A stretch of DNA of 64,000 nucleotides from Protopterus annectens. Lineage: Eukaryota; Chordata; Ceratodontiformes; Protopteridae. Shown piece by piece: positions 9,984 to 21,427 of this stretch. The DNA lies in the NCBI RefSeq assembly GCF_019279795.1, contig NC_056727.1:1212796077-1212860076 (forward strand). Direction: 5' to 3'. Position 1 is the stretch's first letter; every line of letters begins with the position of its first letter. The notes below the pieces were generated by a model. It was not told where the DNA came from. It saw only the letters and a list, made by a program, of their open reading frames with translations, and did no database searches. The position numbers were made by a program, and so were the translations under genes.

Positions 9984-12550
9984 CAGTAAAACTACTCCCT
10001 TACCCTAACCCTAAAATCTGTGAACTCTCGCACACACATCACCCACTATAACCTTTTCAGTCAAACATTCAATTTCATAATCCTACCAACACATAGGCAC
10101 CGGAACCATGGAGTGAGTGGTGATGCACCCCCTCCCACTTTTACAGCTGCAGGGTAAATAAATAAATTAAATAACTAACTAAATAATAACATTTCCTTTA
10201 CAGAGGACCTTGCGTGTGTTTGCGTGCATCACATGCACGCACGCCAATGCAGATGTAAATACATTCTGCACTCGCACACAGAATTTAAATTACCACAGTT
10301 CCATTAAGAGGGTAGGTAAATGTGTGTACGTGTGTGCTTGAGGAAGAAGGTAAGTTTGTTTGTGTCTGCGCATAATGTCATATCATACGTTTCATCTGGT
10401 AAATAGATTTTTGACCTTGGTTGTGAATCGTTGATGCTAATGCATGTAAACTGATGTAGCTACTGAGGCATTTCTTGCATGTGCTACAGGTGAACTTTCA
10501 TTTGCTGAGAAACTGTAAGGAGTGAAAATGCCCAACTTGGCAGACAGCAAATATGACATTGCAGGACATTTTCCTTTTGACTGAGTGGTAATTTCCGAAA
10601 GTCCTGTTAATTCTAAATATAGTCAATCTTTCAGTTGCAAGATAGCTGTATTTGACCTGTATGTAATATGCAAATTGCATGATGCAAACTACTAAAGCTG
10701 TATATTAAGGAAGGGTGCTTGTGTATTAGTGTGACCCAGTAGGGAAATGTTTGCAACTCGAGTGGTATACAGAGCATATTTGTGTGTGTAAAACATATAT
10801 AAATATAATTGTATGTATGTTGAGGAAAAAAGCTGAAATGTTACAGTGGTAAGGGGTAACAGCCTTTTGAGAGAGGGCCTGCAGAATGTGTGCAAGGTCG
10901 AAGTTATCCCTCTCTGTTAAAAGTTACTAGTAGGCCTAGCCCTGGGTGAGTACTCAGACCCTGCAGATGGTTTCATTAGCCAACAGATGTGCACCATTTT
11001 TTTCACTATGGGCACACCATGGCACTTCCTTGAAAATCTGCTGGGCTTTGGCTGATTGGTCTGCTGCTAGTCATGCCCCCCACTCATGGCATTCACATAT
11101 CTTGTATCTGCCAGTAACTGAAGTACTAATGTCCTTCAAATTGGAAAGACACATAGTTGTTCAAATGGTGTTAGTGAAAAATTGTTAATTCAGGTACTAA
11201 TTGAGCAACACCTATTATGTTGACCAAATTTTATTTATTTTCCACTTTTGTACGTTAAATCTACATAAACATCAGAGACTGCTTTCTCAGTAATATGGTA
11301 TGTCTAATATCATTTTTATGGTACTCAGCCATTTCATTTTGCTGAGTTTTCTATTTGTTGCTTGTAAGCAAGACATTTGGTATTGAATTACTGAAACTAC
11401 CTCAGGGAGAAATTACGTCGTTAGAGTAAAATCGGCATTTTTTACTTCTGGAGGCGAGTTGCTTCATCTTGGAAGAGACTTGAGGGACTAGCCTTAAGGT
11501 TTGCCCTTATGACCTTTCATCTGCTTGTTGTATGGTTTAGTTTTCTTTTGCGTGTGCTACATTGCTTATGACTCGCTATGATCAGAAGCACCATGCAGGT
11601 CATGGTAATAGAAAGGTGGCATTATTTTTATGCTTTCATGTAATAAGCAGACTTCACTGCTACAGAGACTAGCCAAGTAACTAACCTTTTTTGAGCATTG
11701 CTATTCCTGTCACAGATAATGCCCCTGGGAATAAGTTGTCACTACCTAGGTGCTTTTTTGCATCTAACAAGAGTTCTGAAAGTAAACTTATGTTTACTAG
11801 AGTAATGCATTAAAATTAAGATTTAAAATGACCTTGTCGCTGCTTGTATATACTGTAGAGTTTTCACAAATATTGTAAGATTCTTGTACTACTGCATCAG
11901 ACTGTTGGGTCTAAAAACCATAATGGAGAACACTTCTGTCATGTACATTCCCACACCACACTCCCCACGATGTCTGGCTCTCTCTATGTCAAAGTTGCTG
12001 TTGGCATTTTGTCTGTGTATGTACCTTCGTTTTTAGTGAGCAGACTTGGTAATGAACCTTCATAATTCCTCCTCTTGCTTCCACCACCTTCTCCAGATTT
12101 TGACAGGTACTAGTACACCACTTTAGCTCTGTAGAATCAGGTTCATGCTGTATACCTTCCCTGTTCCTGGATTGCTTCGGTCTCCTTAATCCTCGGAGTT
12201 ATTTCAATGTCTGTCACCATAATATTTTAAAAAACTGCCCTTTTTAGATCACTAAGTGCCCCTCTTACCCTCCGCCCCCCCCCAGCCTTCAACAGCTTCT
12301 GACACCTCTGTACCAACAAACACTACAAAAATGAGTTTTCAACATTTTGAGCATTCAGTCCAGTGAGGTTTTGACATTTTGAGCATTCTGTATATTTTTC
12401 ACTACCATAAAAAAAATAAAAAATTTTCAACCAAATGTGCTATTGACATTTTTGACTGTAAACCTCCCATAACAAATACTTGGTCACAGTCACAGAGGAA
12501 GGTTAAAGTTAGTTTTACTAAAGTATAACTGACATCTCAAGAAGCCAGTT
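9984..12550. other. Gene-free region, no feature recognised
   Basis: No coding region or named repeat was recognised. The stretch is AT-rich, with an A-rich tract near 10153-10195 (AAATAAATAAATTAAATAAC) that could be a SINE tail, and a C-run near 12278-12286. Short open frames here carry no known motif. Confidence 0.6.
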
Positions 12551-12563
12551 GATTCCTAAAAGG
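12551..12563. repeat. Left 13 bp target-site duplication of the palindromic element
   Basis: GATTCCTAAAAGG occurs here and again at 16035-16047, on either side of the palindrome. A perfect 13 bp repeat is in the size range known for Penelope-like and other target-primed retroelements. Confidence 0.85.
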
Positions 12564-12626
12564 GAAAAATACTAAAGGTACCGTACTGAAGAGTAACTTG
12601 TGACCACTGGAATAATAAAGTAAATA

Positions 12627-14218
12627 TGTCCAAAACGTACAAACCAACAACAATAGTCAACGTATATGGCAAACTTAAAAAATCATGAACTGGAAAGTAT
12701 GAATAAAAACTAGTTTATTGTGAACGGTAAGCGCTTTCACTAAATAGCTTCATCAGACCAAACAATGGTAAAAAACCCGCATTTAAGAAGTTTAAAACAA
12801 CCAATCAAAAGAAATCAAAAAATGACATCAGATCCTGAAAAGTGCTGCCAAGTATCTAAACACCCCTAGCGGAAACATATGTAGCAAAAAGTAACATCTC
12901 AGCACTCTGTAAGAAGACAGAATGTCTCCATAAACACATATTTAGAAAATTTAAAAGGTTCTACTTATTCATTTATTAACAACATTAAAACATTTATCTA
13001 ATTAATGAACTGCTTTTTCACTGTGTATAACAGCTATAAAAAAGAGGGAAACATACGAATTATACAATTATATAAAACTGTTAAAAGCATTAACTATTCA
13101 AAGAAACATTAACAATTACAAAGTATGTTGCTACTATATTCCGATAATTTTTCTATCGTGTACAGAAGCATTCACTTTTGAAATGCACATCTTCACTTAT
13201 AACAATTAAAGTTGAACTGGAATAAGTTCTAGTTCTAAGTCAATAACTACATAATATCGGAGGCAACTTAAAATGAGTAAATCTCATAGCACAGTAGAAA
13301 TATGTCCATAAAAACTAAACATAACATTCATTATTCTTAAATACAGATACAGCTGCCAAATATATCATCACGGCATAGGTGTAGTGAATATTTATCTTCT
13401 ACAAAAACGTTCACTTTTAAAATACACATATGACAGATAAAAATTCTTTATAGTAATAACTGTCTAGAACGATTGCTAAATGAGCAACAAATACATATTG
13501 CAGCCAAATCAATCTTGAACATCAATGAAGGCATAACCATAAATATAATGTCTACGTATTGACACTCATAATGACAGTTATAAAGATGGCCAATTGGGCT
13601 CAATACTCCATCTTATTCCAACTTAATAAAACAATACGTCCTTAGCTGTATATGGGGACTGTATCATATGAATATATATATGTAGCAAAAAATGAGCTCA
13701 ATTAGCTGAAAGATGCAGCTTTACATATAAAGCCGTGACCTAATTATATCTCTCGTAATAATGTGGTACAAACCACTTATACAGAATGAATGACAAACAC
13801 ATGGACAAACTATCGAGCTTACTTTACGAATGCATATGTGTATCAGAATACCTAGTAAGCTCTATACAGAGTCTATTGACATGCTGACTATATAGCTTGT
13901 CGTTTGGCATCCAATACTCAGGGGCCATCGACAATGCATGAGTGAGGCAGCTTATTATAACAATGAATAGGCAAACATATATATGATCATTTCATTGCTT
14001 TACATTAAGACTAGAATAAAGATGTTGAAATGACATAAAATAAAAATAACAAATATATGTCTCAATGTATCAAAAAACTTTTAACTAAAACCAATCAATA
14101 ATGACCTCGAAACAAATGAAAATGAATTACCCAACATGTCTTATATTTATATCAAAAACATTTTTATATAGGACACATGAATATGCAAATAAAAAGCCAA
14201 AAGAACAGTGGGTACATA
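12627..14218 (-). repeat. Left arm of the palindrome
   Basis: Pairs with 14455-16033. Matching landmarks include CGTACAAACCAACAACA at 12636 against its complement near 16010-16026, and CCAAAAGAACAGTGGGTACATA near 14198-14219 against its complement near 14456-14476. Confidence 0.9.
12735..12756 (-). ncRNA. Hammerhead-like core, left arm
   Basis: On the minus strand CTGATGA (12756-12750) is followed by AGCTATTTAGT and GAAA (12738-12735). This is the conserved hammerhead core order CUGANGA, stem II, GAAA. Stem II is weak (about three pairs with a four-base loop) and there is an extra A before it, so self-cleavage is doubtful. Confidence 0.5.
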
Positions 14219-14454
14219 GTATCTAAGCTGACTATAACAGCAATGTTAATGTATATACCACTCAATGCTGAAATTAAAAGGACATAGGTGTAATCAAACA
14301 CCCAGCAACAACTCCACCCCCTAAATCAAACTAATATAACATCCAACCAAATATTAACCATATACAAAAATAGATTTAATATTGGAAGCAATACCGCGTT
14401 GTATATAAATATTATCTGCTGTTATTATATGCAGAACACTATCGGTTAAGAACA
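14219..14454. other. Central spacer of the palindrome
   Basis: About 235 bp of AT-rich sequence that is not repeated between the arms. No coding or structural motif was recognised. Confidence 0.7.
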
Positions 14455-16033
14455 GTTATGTACCCACTGTTCTTTTGGCTTTGTATTTGCATATTCGTGT
14501 AACATATATACAATTTTTTTTTATATAAATAAGACATGTTGGGTAATTCATTTTAATTTGTTTCGAGGTCATTATTGATTGGTTTTAGTTAAAAATGTTT
14601 TGATACATTGAGACATATATTTATTTTTTTGATGTCATTTCGACATCTTTATTCTAGTCTTAATGTAAAGCAATGAAATGATCATATATATGTTTGCCTA
14701 TTCATTCTTATAATAAGCTGCCTCACTCATGCATTGCCGATGGCCCCCGAGTACTGGATGCCAAACGACAAGCTATATAGTCAGCATGTCAACAGAATCT
14801 GTATAGAGCTTACTAGGTATTCTGATACACATATGCATTCATAAAGTAAGCTCGATAGTTTGTCCATGTGTTTGTCATTCATTCTGTATAAGTGGTTTGT
14901 ATCACATTATTACGGAGATATAATTAGGTCACAGCTTTATATGTAAAGCTGCATCTTTCAGCTAATTGAGCTCATTTTTTGCTACATATATATATTCGTA
15001 TGATACAGTTCCCATATACAGCTAAGGACGTATTGTTTTATTAAGTTGGAATAAGATGGAGTATTGAGCCCAATTGGCCATCTTTATAACTTTCATTATG
15101 AGTGTCAATACGTAGACATTATATTTATGGTTATGCCTTCATTGATGTTCAAGATCGATTTGGCTGCAATATGTATTTGTTGCTCATTTAGCAATCGTTA
15201 TAGACAGTTATTACTATAAAGAATTTCTATCCGTCATATGTGTATTTTAAAGGCGAACGTTTTTGTAGAAGATAAATACTCACTACACCTATGCCGTGAT
15301 GATATATTTGGCAGCTATATATCTGTATTTAAGAATAATGAATGTTATGTTTAGTTTTTATGGACATATTTCTACTGTGCTACGAGATTTACTCGTTTTA
15401 AGTTGCCTCCGATATTATGTAATTATTGGCTTAGCTAGAACTCATTCCAGTTAAACCTTAATCGTTATAAGTGAAGATGTGCATTTCAAAAGTGAATGCT
15501 TCTGTACACAATAGAAAAGTTATCAGAATATTGTAGCAACATACTTTGTGTAATTGTTGATGTTTCTTTGAATAGTTAATGCTTTTAACAGTTTTGTATA
15601 ATTCATACAATTCCCTCTTTTTTTATAGCTGTTATACACTGTGAAAAAACAGTTCATTAATTAGATAAATGTTTTAATGTTGTTAATAAATGAATAAGTA
15701 GAACCTTTTAAATTTTCTAAATATGTGTTTATGGAGACTTTGTCTTCTTAGAGTTCTGAGATGTTACTTTTTGCTACAAATGTTTTCACTAGGGGTGCTT
15801 AGATACTTAGCAGCGCTTTTCAGGATCTGATGTCATTTTTTTGATTTCTTTCGACTGGTTGTTTTAAACTTCTTAAATGCGGGTTTTTTACCATTATATT
15901 TGGTCTGATGAAGCTATTTAGTGAAAGCGCTTACCGTTCGCAATAAACTAGTTTTTATTCATACTTTCCAGTTAGTGATTTTTTAAGTTTGCCATATACG
16001 TTGACTACTGTTGTTGGTTTGTACGTCTGGACA
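14455..16033 (+). repeat. Right arm of the palindrome
   Basis: Inverted copy of 12627-14218, reaching to within one base of the right target duplication. It is flush with the insertion end, unlike the left arm, which has a 62-base overhang. Confidence 0.9.
15905..15926 (+). ncRNA. Hammerhead-like core, right arm
   Basis: CTGATGA at 15905-15911, then AGCTATTTAGT, then GAAA at 15923-15926 and GCGCTTACC. Mirror image of the left-arm motif, with the same weak stem II. Confidence 0.5.
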
Positions 16034-16034
16034 G

Positions 16035-16047
16035 GATTCCTAAAAGG
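16035..16047. repeat. Right 13 bp target-site duplication of the palindromic element
   Basis: GATTCCTAAAAGG, identical to 12551-12563. Confidence 0.85.
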
Positions 16048-16789
16048 CCTCAAATTCAAACAATTACAAAACAGATTAACCGTTTGTGCTAGCAGTTCAT
16101 CATTAGGGATTTCAGGAGTGTGTCAAATGGCAATATAATATCCATAATGGATCATTTTCTTCTACAGATCAGTGCTAATAAATCCATTTCACTACCTGCA
16201 GCCTATAATATGGTTGTTTCTACTGCAATGACCAAGTTGCTGTTGACTATGTGTGCCCTAAGCCTTTTGTAAGTCAGAACACTTGCATGATCATGAGCAT
16301 AACACATAATGAGATCACAACTACTCAAGGGGAAGCTCAGTTTGTGTAATACCATTCAGAAATCTTGTGTATAAAGGCAATGTTCTTGTCCAGTGACATT
16401 TCTGCAACTTCAAATCATCCAGGCATGCTGTTAGTGGAATGGCCGACACCCTATATAGCCTAGCCTGTCTTACTACAAAAGAAACATTTCATCTGCTAGT
16501 CATGAGGACAAAGCAGAATTTTGGTTGCATGCAAAGGGTCGAGTGCCTGATATTGGTAGTCTTACCTGCAAAAATAGCATGTTGTGACAGGCTCAACAGT
16601 TGAATACCAGGATTTTTGCTTGGATGGAGCTCTGTTAATGTCAACTATTAAGAAGTCATGGATGTTATTTTGTATCTCACCAGCTATGAGTAAGAACCAG
16701 AATCTTCAAGATAGATTAAACTTGGCGCAATAGTTCATTAAATTCCTGGAGTAAGGCCATCCAGTCATGATTACCAACAGAGATGTTTA
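16048..16789. other. Gene-free region, no feature recognised
   Basis: No coding motif or named repeat was recognised between the palindrome and the start of CR1-2. Confidence 0.55.
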
Positions 16790-16799
16790 CATCTTATGC

Positions 16800-17173
16800 C
16801 AAAAAACTCTACTCCCTAGCTCTCTTTACCCTAGAGAATGGTGAAGTCTGTGTGGTCATGGAGACATGGTTTAAAGCTGCGGAGAGCACACCAACAGTGC
16901 AAGGTTATAATGCCTTCCACACTTTTAGGTCAGCTACTTCACAGGCAGGGGACTAAAGGTGGAGGTGTCTCTATTTACATCAAAAATAAATATACTTCAA
17001 GACTGGTCAAACAGGACAATGCACTTGAGCTGCTCCATGTTCATATCACCACAGGTAAAATCCAGTACCACTTCCTTGCAAGCTACAGGTCCCCCTCTGA
17101 CACCGGAAACCCATACCATGTATTTAAACTTATTAGAAACACTAACCATCCAACCCAATACAATATTCATGGG
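16800..17173 (+). pseudogene. CR1-2 ORF2, part 1 (endonuclease start)
   Basis: Translation in shifting frames gives VVMETWFKAAESTP (catalytic-Glu block), then GVSIYIKNKYTSRLV and ASYRSPSDT. It is cut at the hAT-1 insertion just where the GDFN motif should follow. Confidence 0.8.
17166..17173. repeat. 8 bp target-site duplication of hAT-1, left
   Basis: TTCATGGG, repeated at 17641-17648. Eight bases is the diagnostic size for hAT transposons. Confidence 0.85.
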
Positions 17174-17640
17174 CAGGGTTGCCAAATTTCCGACTGGCCA
17201 GGTAGGGACAAAAAAAGCTCTTTCATGCTAAAGACCAAAAAAAAAGGTCTTTGACCTGTCAGACTAAGTGAAGACCAAAAAAAAAAAAATAAAAACGTAC
17301 TTGTGCTTAATGCGGAACATCAGGCAGTTCCGCATTAAACACAAGTAGCTCTGTGTTTAGTGATTTTTGATTGGCTCATATACCGGCATACGGGCCAATC
17401 AAAAAAATCCCAAAACTGAGCTACTTGTGTTTAATACGGAACTGCCGGATGTCCTGCATTAAACACAAGTAGCTCCATGTTTAGCGATTTTTGATTGGCC
17501 CGTATGCCGGTATACGGACCAATCAAAAAAAAAAAAAACAGAGGCTGTTTCGTCGGGATTTAAACTGGCAGTGCAGGACTCTGGATCAGGCTGCTGATCC
17601 CAGGACAATCCCGCTCAAATACAGACGTCTGGCAACCCCG
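17174..17640. mobile_element. hAT-1: non-autonomous hAT MITE, 467 bp
   Basis: Terminal inverted repeats CAGGGTTGCCA and TGGCAACCCCG match at 10 of 11 positions, and an exact 8 bp duplication flanks them, which identifies a hAT insertion. There is no transposase. Inside, a module with ATTAAACACAAGTAGCTC and GATTGGCCCGTATGCCGG is present in two diverged copies (about 17315-17410 and 17440-17530), and one part is itself palindromic. The right terminus ends CCCCG instead of the expected CCCTG. The element sits in the endonuclease part of CR1-2. Confidence 0.88.
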
Positions 17641-18016
17641 TTCATGGGTGACTTTAATTACCCCCACTATTAACTGGGAATCCTATACGACACCAAACGT
17701 ACATGCACAGAGATTCCTTGATTTGGTAAACACAAACTCCCTGGACCAGATAGTCAATACACCAATCAGGGGTGCAGCCATACTGGATCTGGTTCTCACT
17801 AATATGGGAGCCTGCTGCACACCCCCTATTGTAATGCCTTCCCTGGTAAGGTCAGACCACAAAATGGTCTCCTTTGAAGTAAAAATAAAACCTGGACTTC
17901 CAGCTAAACCTGGAATATTCAGGAACTATTCTAAGGCTAACCTCATGCTATTAAATGAGAACCTGGCAAAATTTCAAGCCCCCATAAACCCTGAGAACAC
18001 TGCTGCCTATGCAGAA
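17641..18016 (+). pseudogene. CR1-2 ORF2, part 2 (endonuclease end)
   Basis: The frame resumes with MGDFN near 17644 and continues through FLDLVNTNSLDQIV, ILDLVLTNMG and VRSDHKMV (17850-17870), the remaining endonuclease motifs. It stops at the DIRS-2 left end. Confidence 0.85.
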
Positions 18017-18055
18017 AGTACAGTTGTGTACACTTAACATAAATGTAGATGTTAG

Positions 18056-18245
18056 AGTGTATTCACTGTTGCAGTCATCACATTTGGGTTATCCCTGCCA
18101 GGGTAGCCCTCGGCCGGCCCGAATACAAGAGGCTTTGTATTTCTGCATCAGTTGCTGTCGCTTCAGGACTGACGTCAGGTCGTCAGTAGTAGTATAAAGT
18201 AAGACCGCCAACACCATTACATCAGGTTTTCCTGCCATAACCTGT
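18056..18245 (+). repeat. Left (3') inverted terminal repeat of DIRS-2
   Basis: Shares with the right repeat, in inverse orientation, CACTGTTGCAGTCATCACAT, the block around CGGCCGGCCCGAATAC, and TAGTATAAAGTAAG. The outermost ~40 bases (18017-18055) are not shared with the right end. Confidence 0.88.
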
Positions 18246-18369
18246 CAGGAGCTCTCAAGTGGGAGCCAGGTTCTGGTGGAAGAACCCCATCAGTAGAAAG
18301 TAAATAACAATATGTCCCTTGTAAAGAAGAGAAGAAAGAAGAGGAGGGAGGGAAACGAAGACTGCAACA

Positions 18370-18465
18370 GGTAATACACTCGAACATCTACATTTATGGT
18401 AAGTGTACACAACTGTACTATGTTCTTTGTGTTTCACTTTTGCAGTCATCACATTTGGGTTGATT
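18370..18465. repeat. Internal complementary region of DIRS-2
   Basis: The first part (AACATCTACATTTATGGTAA to CAACTGTACT) is the inverse complement of the element's left end. The second part (ATGTTCTTTGTGTTTCAC onward) is the inverse complement of its right end. They meet at ACTGTACT/ATGTTCTT, so this region equals the junction of the two ends as joined in a circle. Confidence 0.85.
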
Positions 18466-18508
18466 CCCAAGGCTGAGGAAAAGGGTGGAGGCAGTCAAGT
18501 CAAGGAAA

Positions 18509-19569
18509 CTAGGGGTTGGCTAGGATGCCCTGCAAGACTGCAAAGACAAACCCTGCCCTGGATTTGGAGAAGATAGGGAGGTGGTAATGTTTGGTGAAGG
18601 TGTGAACCGATGTCCAGGTGGCAGCCTCCAGGATGTCCCTGGTGGGGACTCCTCTGAGGAAAGCTGCAGAGGTGGAGGCTGCTCTGGTGGAGTGAGTCCT
18701 GACCCCCTTGGGGGGGGAGGCTTTCCATGTTATTTGTAGCAGAAATGGATGCAGTGTGCTATCCATTTTGAGATGGTTTGTTTGGAGATTGCTTTGCCCT
18801 CTGCCCCTGCAGCAAAGCTAACCAGCAATTGATCAGACTTTCTGAAGGATTTTGTCCTGTCTAGATAGAATCTGAGCTGCCTGTGCACATCTAGAGAGTG
18901 CAGGATAGTTTTCCCCTTGTTCTGTGGGTTAGGGAAAAAGGTGGGCAAATGAAAGGATTGGTTGAGAGCCACACTGGACACCACCTTGGGCATGAAGGAT
19001 GGGTTAGACCTGAGGGATACCCTGTCAGCATGGAAGATGATGAAGAGTTTCACAGCCATGAGTGCTTGCCGCTCGAGACCCTTCTGGCTGAAGTGATGGC
19101 CAGAAGAAAAGCAGTCTTCCAAGAGAGAAATTTTAGCTCTGCTGAAGAGGCAGGTTCGAAGGGGGGGGGTGAGCTTTTCCAACACAAAGTTGAGGTCCCA
19201 AGCTCGGGTTGGAGCTCTTCTGGGTGGCCTCAAGTTGCTAGCCCCTCTTAGGAGCAGTTTGATCAGAGAGTGTGAGAAAAGGGGCTGCTCAGTGGGAGAA
19301 TGAGCAGAGATAGCAGAGGCATGAATTTTAATAGAGGAAAAGAAGAGTCCACTATGTAGCAGGTCAGCTAAGTAATCCAGGATGAGAGGGAGGGAGGGAG
19401 AGAGAGAGGGCTGTGCCATACTGGCTCCCTTAGCCTGAATCCAGGTGCAGAACCTTTTCCATTTGTCAGCATAAGACTTCCTAGTGCTAGGGCATCTGGC
19501 CTCACATATAACATCTAGAACCTGTTTGCTGAGGTTGGCAGATTGATCAGGGGGTAGAGAATAAGCCAA
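18509..19569 (-). pseudogene. DIRS-2 tyrosine recombinase, frameshifted
   Basis: The 279-residue N-terminal block (19569-18730) has the CPSTRKSYADKWKRF helix and the distal KQTISKWIAHCIH segment. Its middle is out of frame, so the first catalytic-Arg motif seen in DIRS-1 (ARRVSEL) is lost here. An overlapping block (18766-18509) holds HSTRA and TFTKHYH with the nucleophilic Tyr. The intact Tyr distinguishes it from DIRS-1. The recombinase inserts the DIRS circle into the genome. Confidence 0.88.
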
Positions 19570-19589
19570 GCTGCCAAATTAAGTGTCAG

Positions 19590-21316
19590 CTATTGGGGAT
19601 GCATGAATTCCCCTTCCCTCTGGGTCAGGAGGTTTGGAATCTGAGGGAGATGCCAAGGTGGCAGAGGGAACAGGCTGCGCAGCAAGGGGTACCAGTGCTG
19701 GCAAGACAAGTCTGGAGCTTTAAAAATTGTCTTTTGTTTTTCCTCCTTTATTTTGAGCAGTACCCTGGGGATGAGAGGTAGTGGAGGAAAGGCATAGACT
19801 GATAGATTGACCCAGAGAAAGAACAGGGCATCCACTTTCCAAGCCATGCTGTGATGCTCCCTGGTGCAGAACTTTCTGAGCTGATGGTTAGTGTGGGAGG
19901 CAAAGAGGTTGACCTTCGGGGTACCCCATTTCTGAGTTATTAGGGCGAACGTTTTTCTGTTGAGCTGCCACTCGTGTGGGTCCAAAAGATTTCTGCTCAA
20001 GTGGTCTACCAGAGAGTTGAGAGAACCCGGTAGGAATTGTGCTAACAGGTGAAGTTGCATGGCAGAGGCTGTGTGCCAAAGGGTCATGGCCAGCCTGCAT
20101 AGAGGGTAGGACTGAGTCCCTCCTTGCTTGTTGTGTTGTCTGTTTTGATCAGGAGAACTGCTGGGGAGAGAAGGGGCTTGAAAGCTATCAAAGCATGCTG
20201 GACGGCTATCATCTCTTTTTGGTTGATGTGCAGATGGATTTGCTGTGGGCTCCATTGGCCCTGTATGTACCTGCCATCCAGGTGTGCACCCCAGGCATAA
20301 TCTGATGCATCTGTGGTGAGGGTCTGTGCGGCATGGGGTGGTGAGATAGGTAGTCCTTTGTTGAGGGAGCATGCTGTTGCCCACCAAAGAAAATCTTTTC
20401 TGAGGCAAGGTATTATAGATATAAGAGTCTCTAAGTCTTGAGAGTGTTGACACCAAAGGCTTTTTAGATACCATTGAAGTTTCCTCATATGCAGTCTGGC
20501 ATATGGAATGAGTAGAATGCAAGATGCCATGAACCCCAGAGCTTGCAGGATCTTCCATGCACATAGTTTGGGTCTGGTGTCTAGTTGAGAGAAGTAGGCC
20601 GTCAGGAAGGTTTGCTTTTCTGGTGAAAGGAATGCCATCTGGGATGCTGTGTCCAGGCTTGCTCCCAGGAATATAATCCTTTGGGTGGGTACCTGTTTGG
20701 ATTTCTTTTCTTTGATTGTGTACCCCAGGGAGGTTAGTAGGGACTTTACAAAGGCCAGGTGCTTGAGCAGCTTTTCCTGGTGGTCTGCCTGAATTAGGCA
20801 GTCATCTAAGTATGAGTAAATCTGGATATTCATTTGCCTGAAAAAGGCAATGGCCGAAGCCAGACATTTTGTGAAAACTCTGGCAGCAGTAGATAAACCA
20901 AAGGGAAGCACAGAGAACTGAAAGTGCTGAGATCCTGCCCTGAAACAGATACATTTCCTGCATGATTCCCTGATAGGAATGTGGAGGTAGGCCTCCTTTA
21001 TGTCTAGGTGGCTAGCCAAGCATCCTTGGATAGCATGGGTAGCAGCTGCTGTAGGGTGAGCATTTTGAATTTTGGAATCAACAGGAAGATGTTTAGAATA
21101 GATAGATCGAGGATGGGGTGCCAGGTGCCCTCTTTCCTGTGTACCAGAAAAAGTCTGGAGTAGAAACCTTGGCCTTTCTGTTCTGCAGGAACTTGCTCTA
21201 CTGCCCTCCTGGAGAGCAGGGAAAGGACTTGCCTCTACCCACTGGTTTTGAGGTAGATCTGGGAACCTGTTTGGAGTTGGAAGGGTGTGTAAAGAAATTT
21301 TGTATCCCTGGGACAC
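19590..21316 (-). pseudogene. DIRS-2 reverse transcriptase and RNase H
   Basis: The 410-codon block starting at 21316 holds RT motifs DIKEAYLHIPIRE (near residue 105), LPFGLSTAARVF (137) and YLDD (169-172). RNase H follows with TTDAS (Asp about 336), a Glu near 368 and KTDN (Asp about 393). The second block (20564-19590) completes the DIRS C-terminal region with HLSRNLLDPHEW, VNLFASHTNHQ and HWYPLLRSL. A frame change near residues 40-90 replaces the usual palm entry with unrelated sequence, and another joins the two blocks. No DAM-type methyltransferase is seen. Confidence 0.9.
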
Positions 21317-21427
21317 TATGTTGAGAACCCAGCAGTTGGTAATGGTAGCCTAGGTGTTTGCATGAAAGGAGAGTTTTCCTCCTAGGGGTAAGTGGAGGTG
21401 GGCAGAGGGAGGGGGTGGGGAGGACAG

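Larger units (their letters stand above)
12564..16034. mobile_element. Palindromic (fold-back) element with Penelope-like hammerhead termini, 3.47 kb
   Basis: The left arm (about 12627-14218) and right arm (about 14455-16033) are inverted copies with an estimated identity above 90 percent, separated by a central spacer of about 235 bp. The left end carries about 62 extra bases that the right end lacks. Near each outer end is CTGATGA, an 11-base segment, then GAAAGCGCTTACC, the core seen at ends of Penelope-like elements; the coding PLE at 48950-50260 has the same GAAAGCGCTTACC. No long open frame is present. I infer a non-autonomous, inverted Penelope-like unit inserted with a 13 bp duplication. 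The arms are AT-rich and differ mostly by single substitutions. Confidence 0.8.

Noticed and set aside
10001-10016. CCCTTACCCTAACCCTAA resembles telomere repeat
   Set aside because: Only about two units at the edge of DIRS-1; too short to be telomeric sequence.
12564-16034. DNA transposon with very long inverted repeats
   Set aside because: The 13 bp duplication, one-sided overhang and hammerhead-like PLE ends fit a retroelement better than any DNA-transposon class, and there is no transposase. Not fully excluded.
18898-19251. 117-codon plus-strand frame inside DIRS-2
   Set aside because: It is the antisense of the recombinase gene, with no motif of its own.
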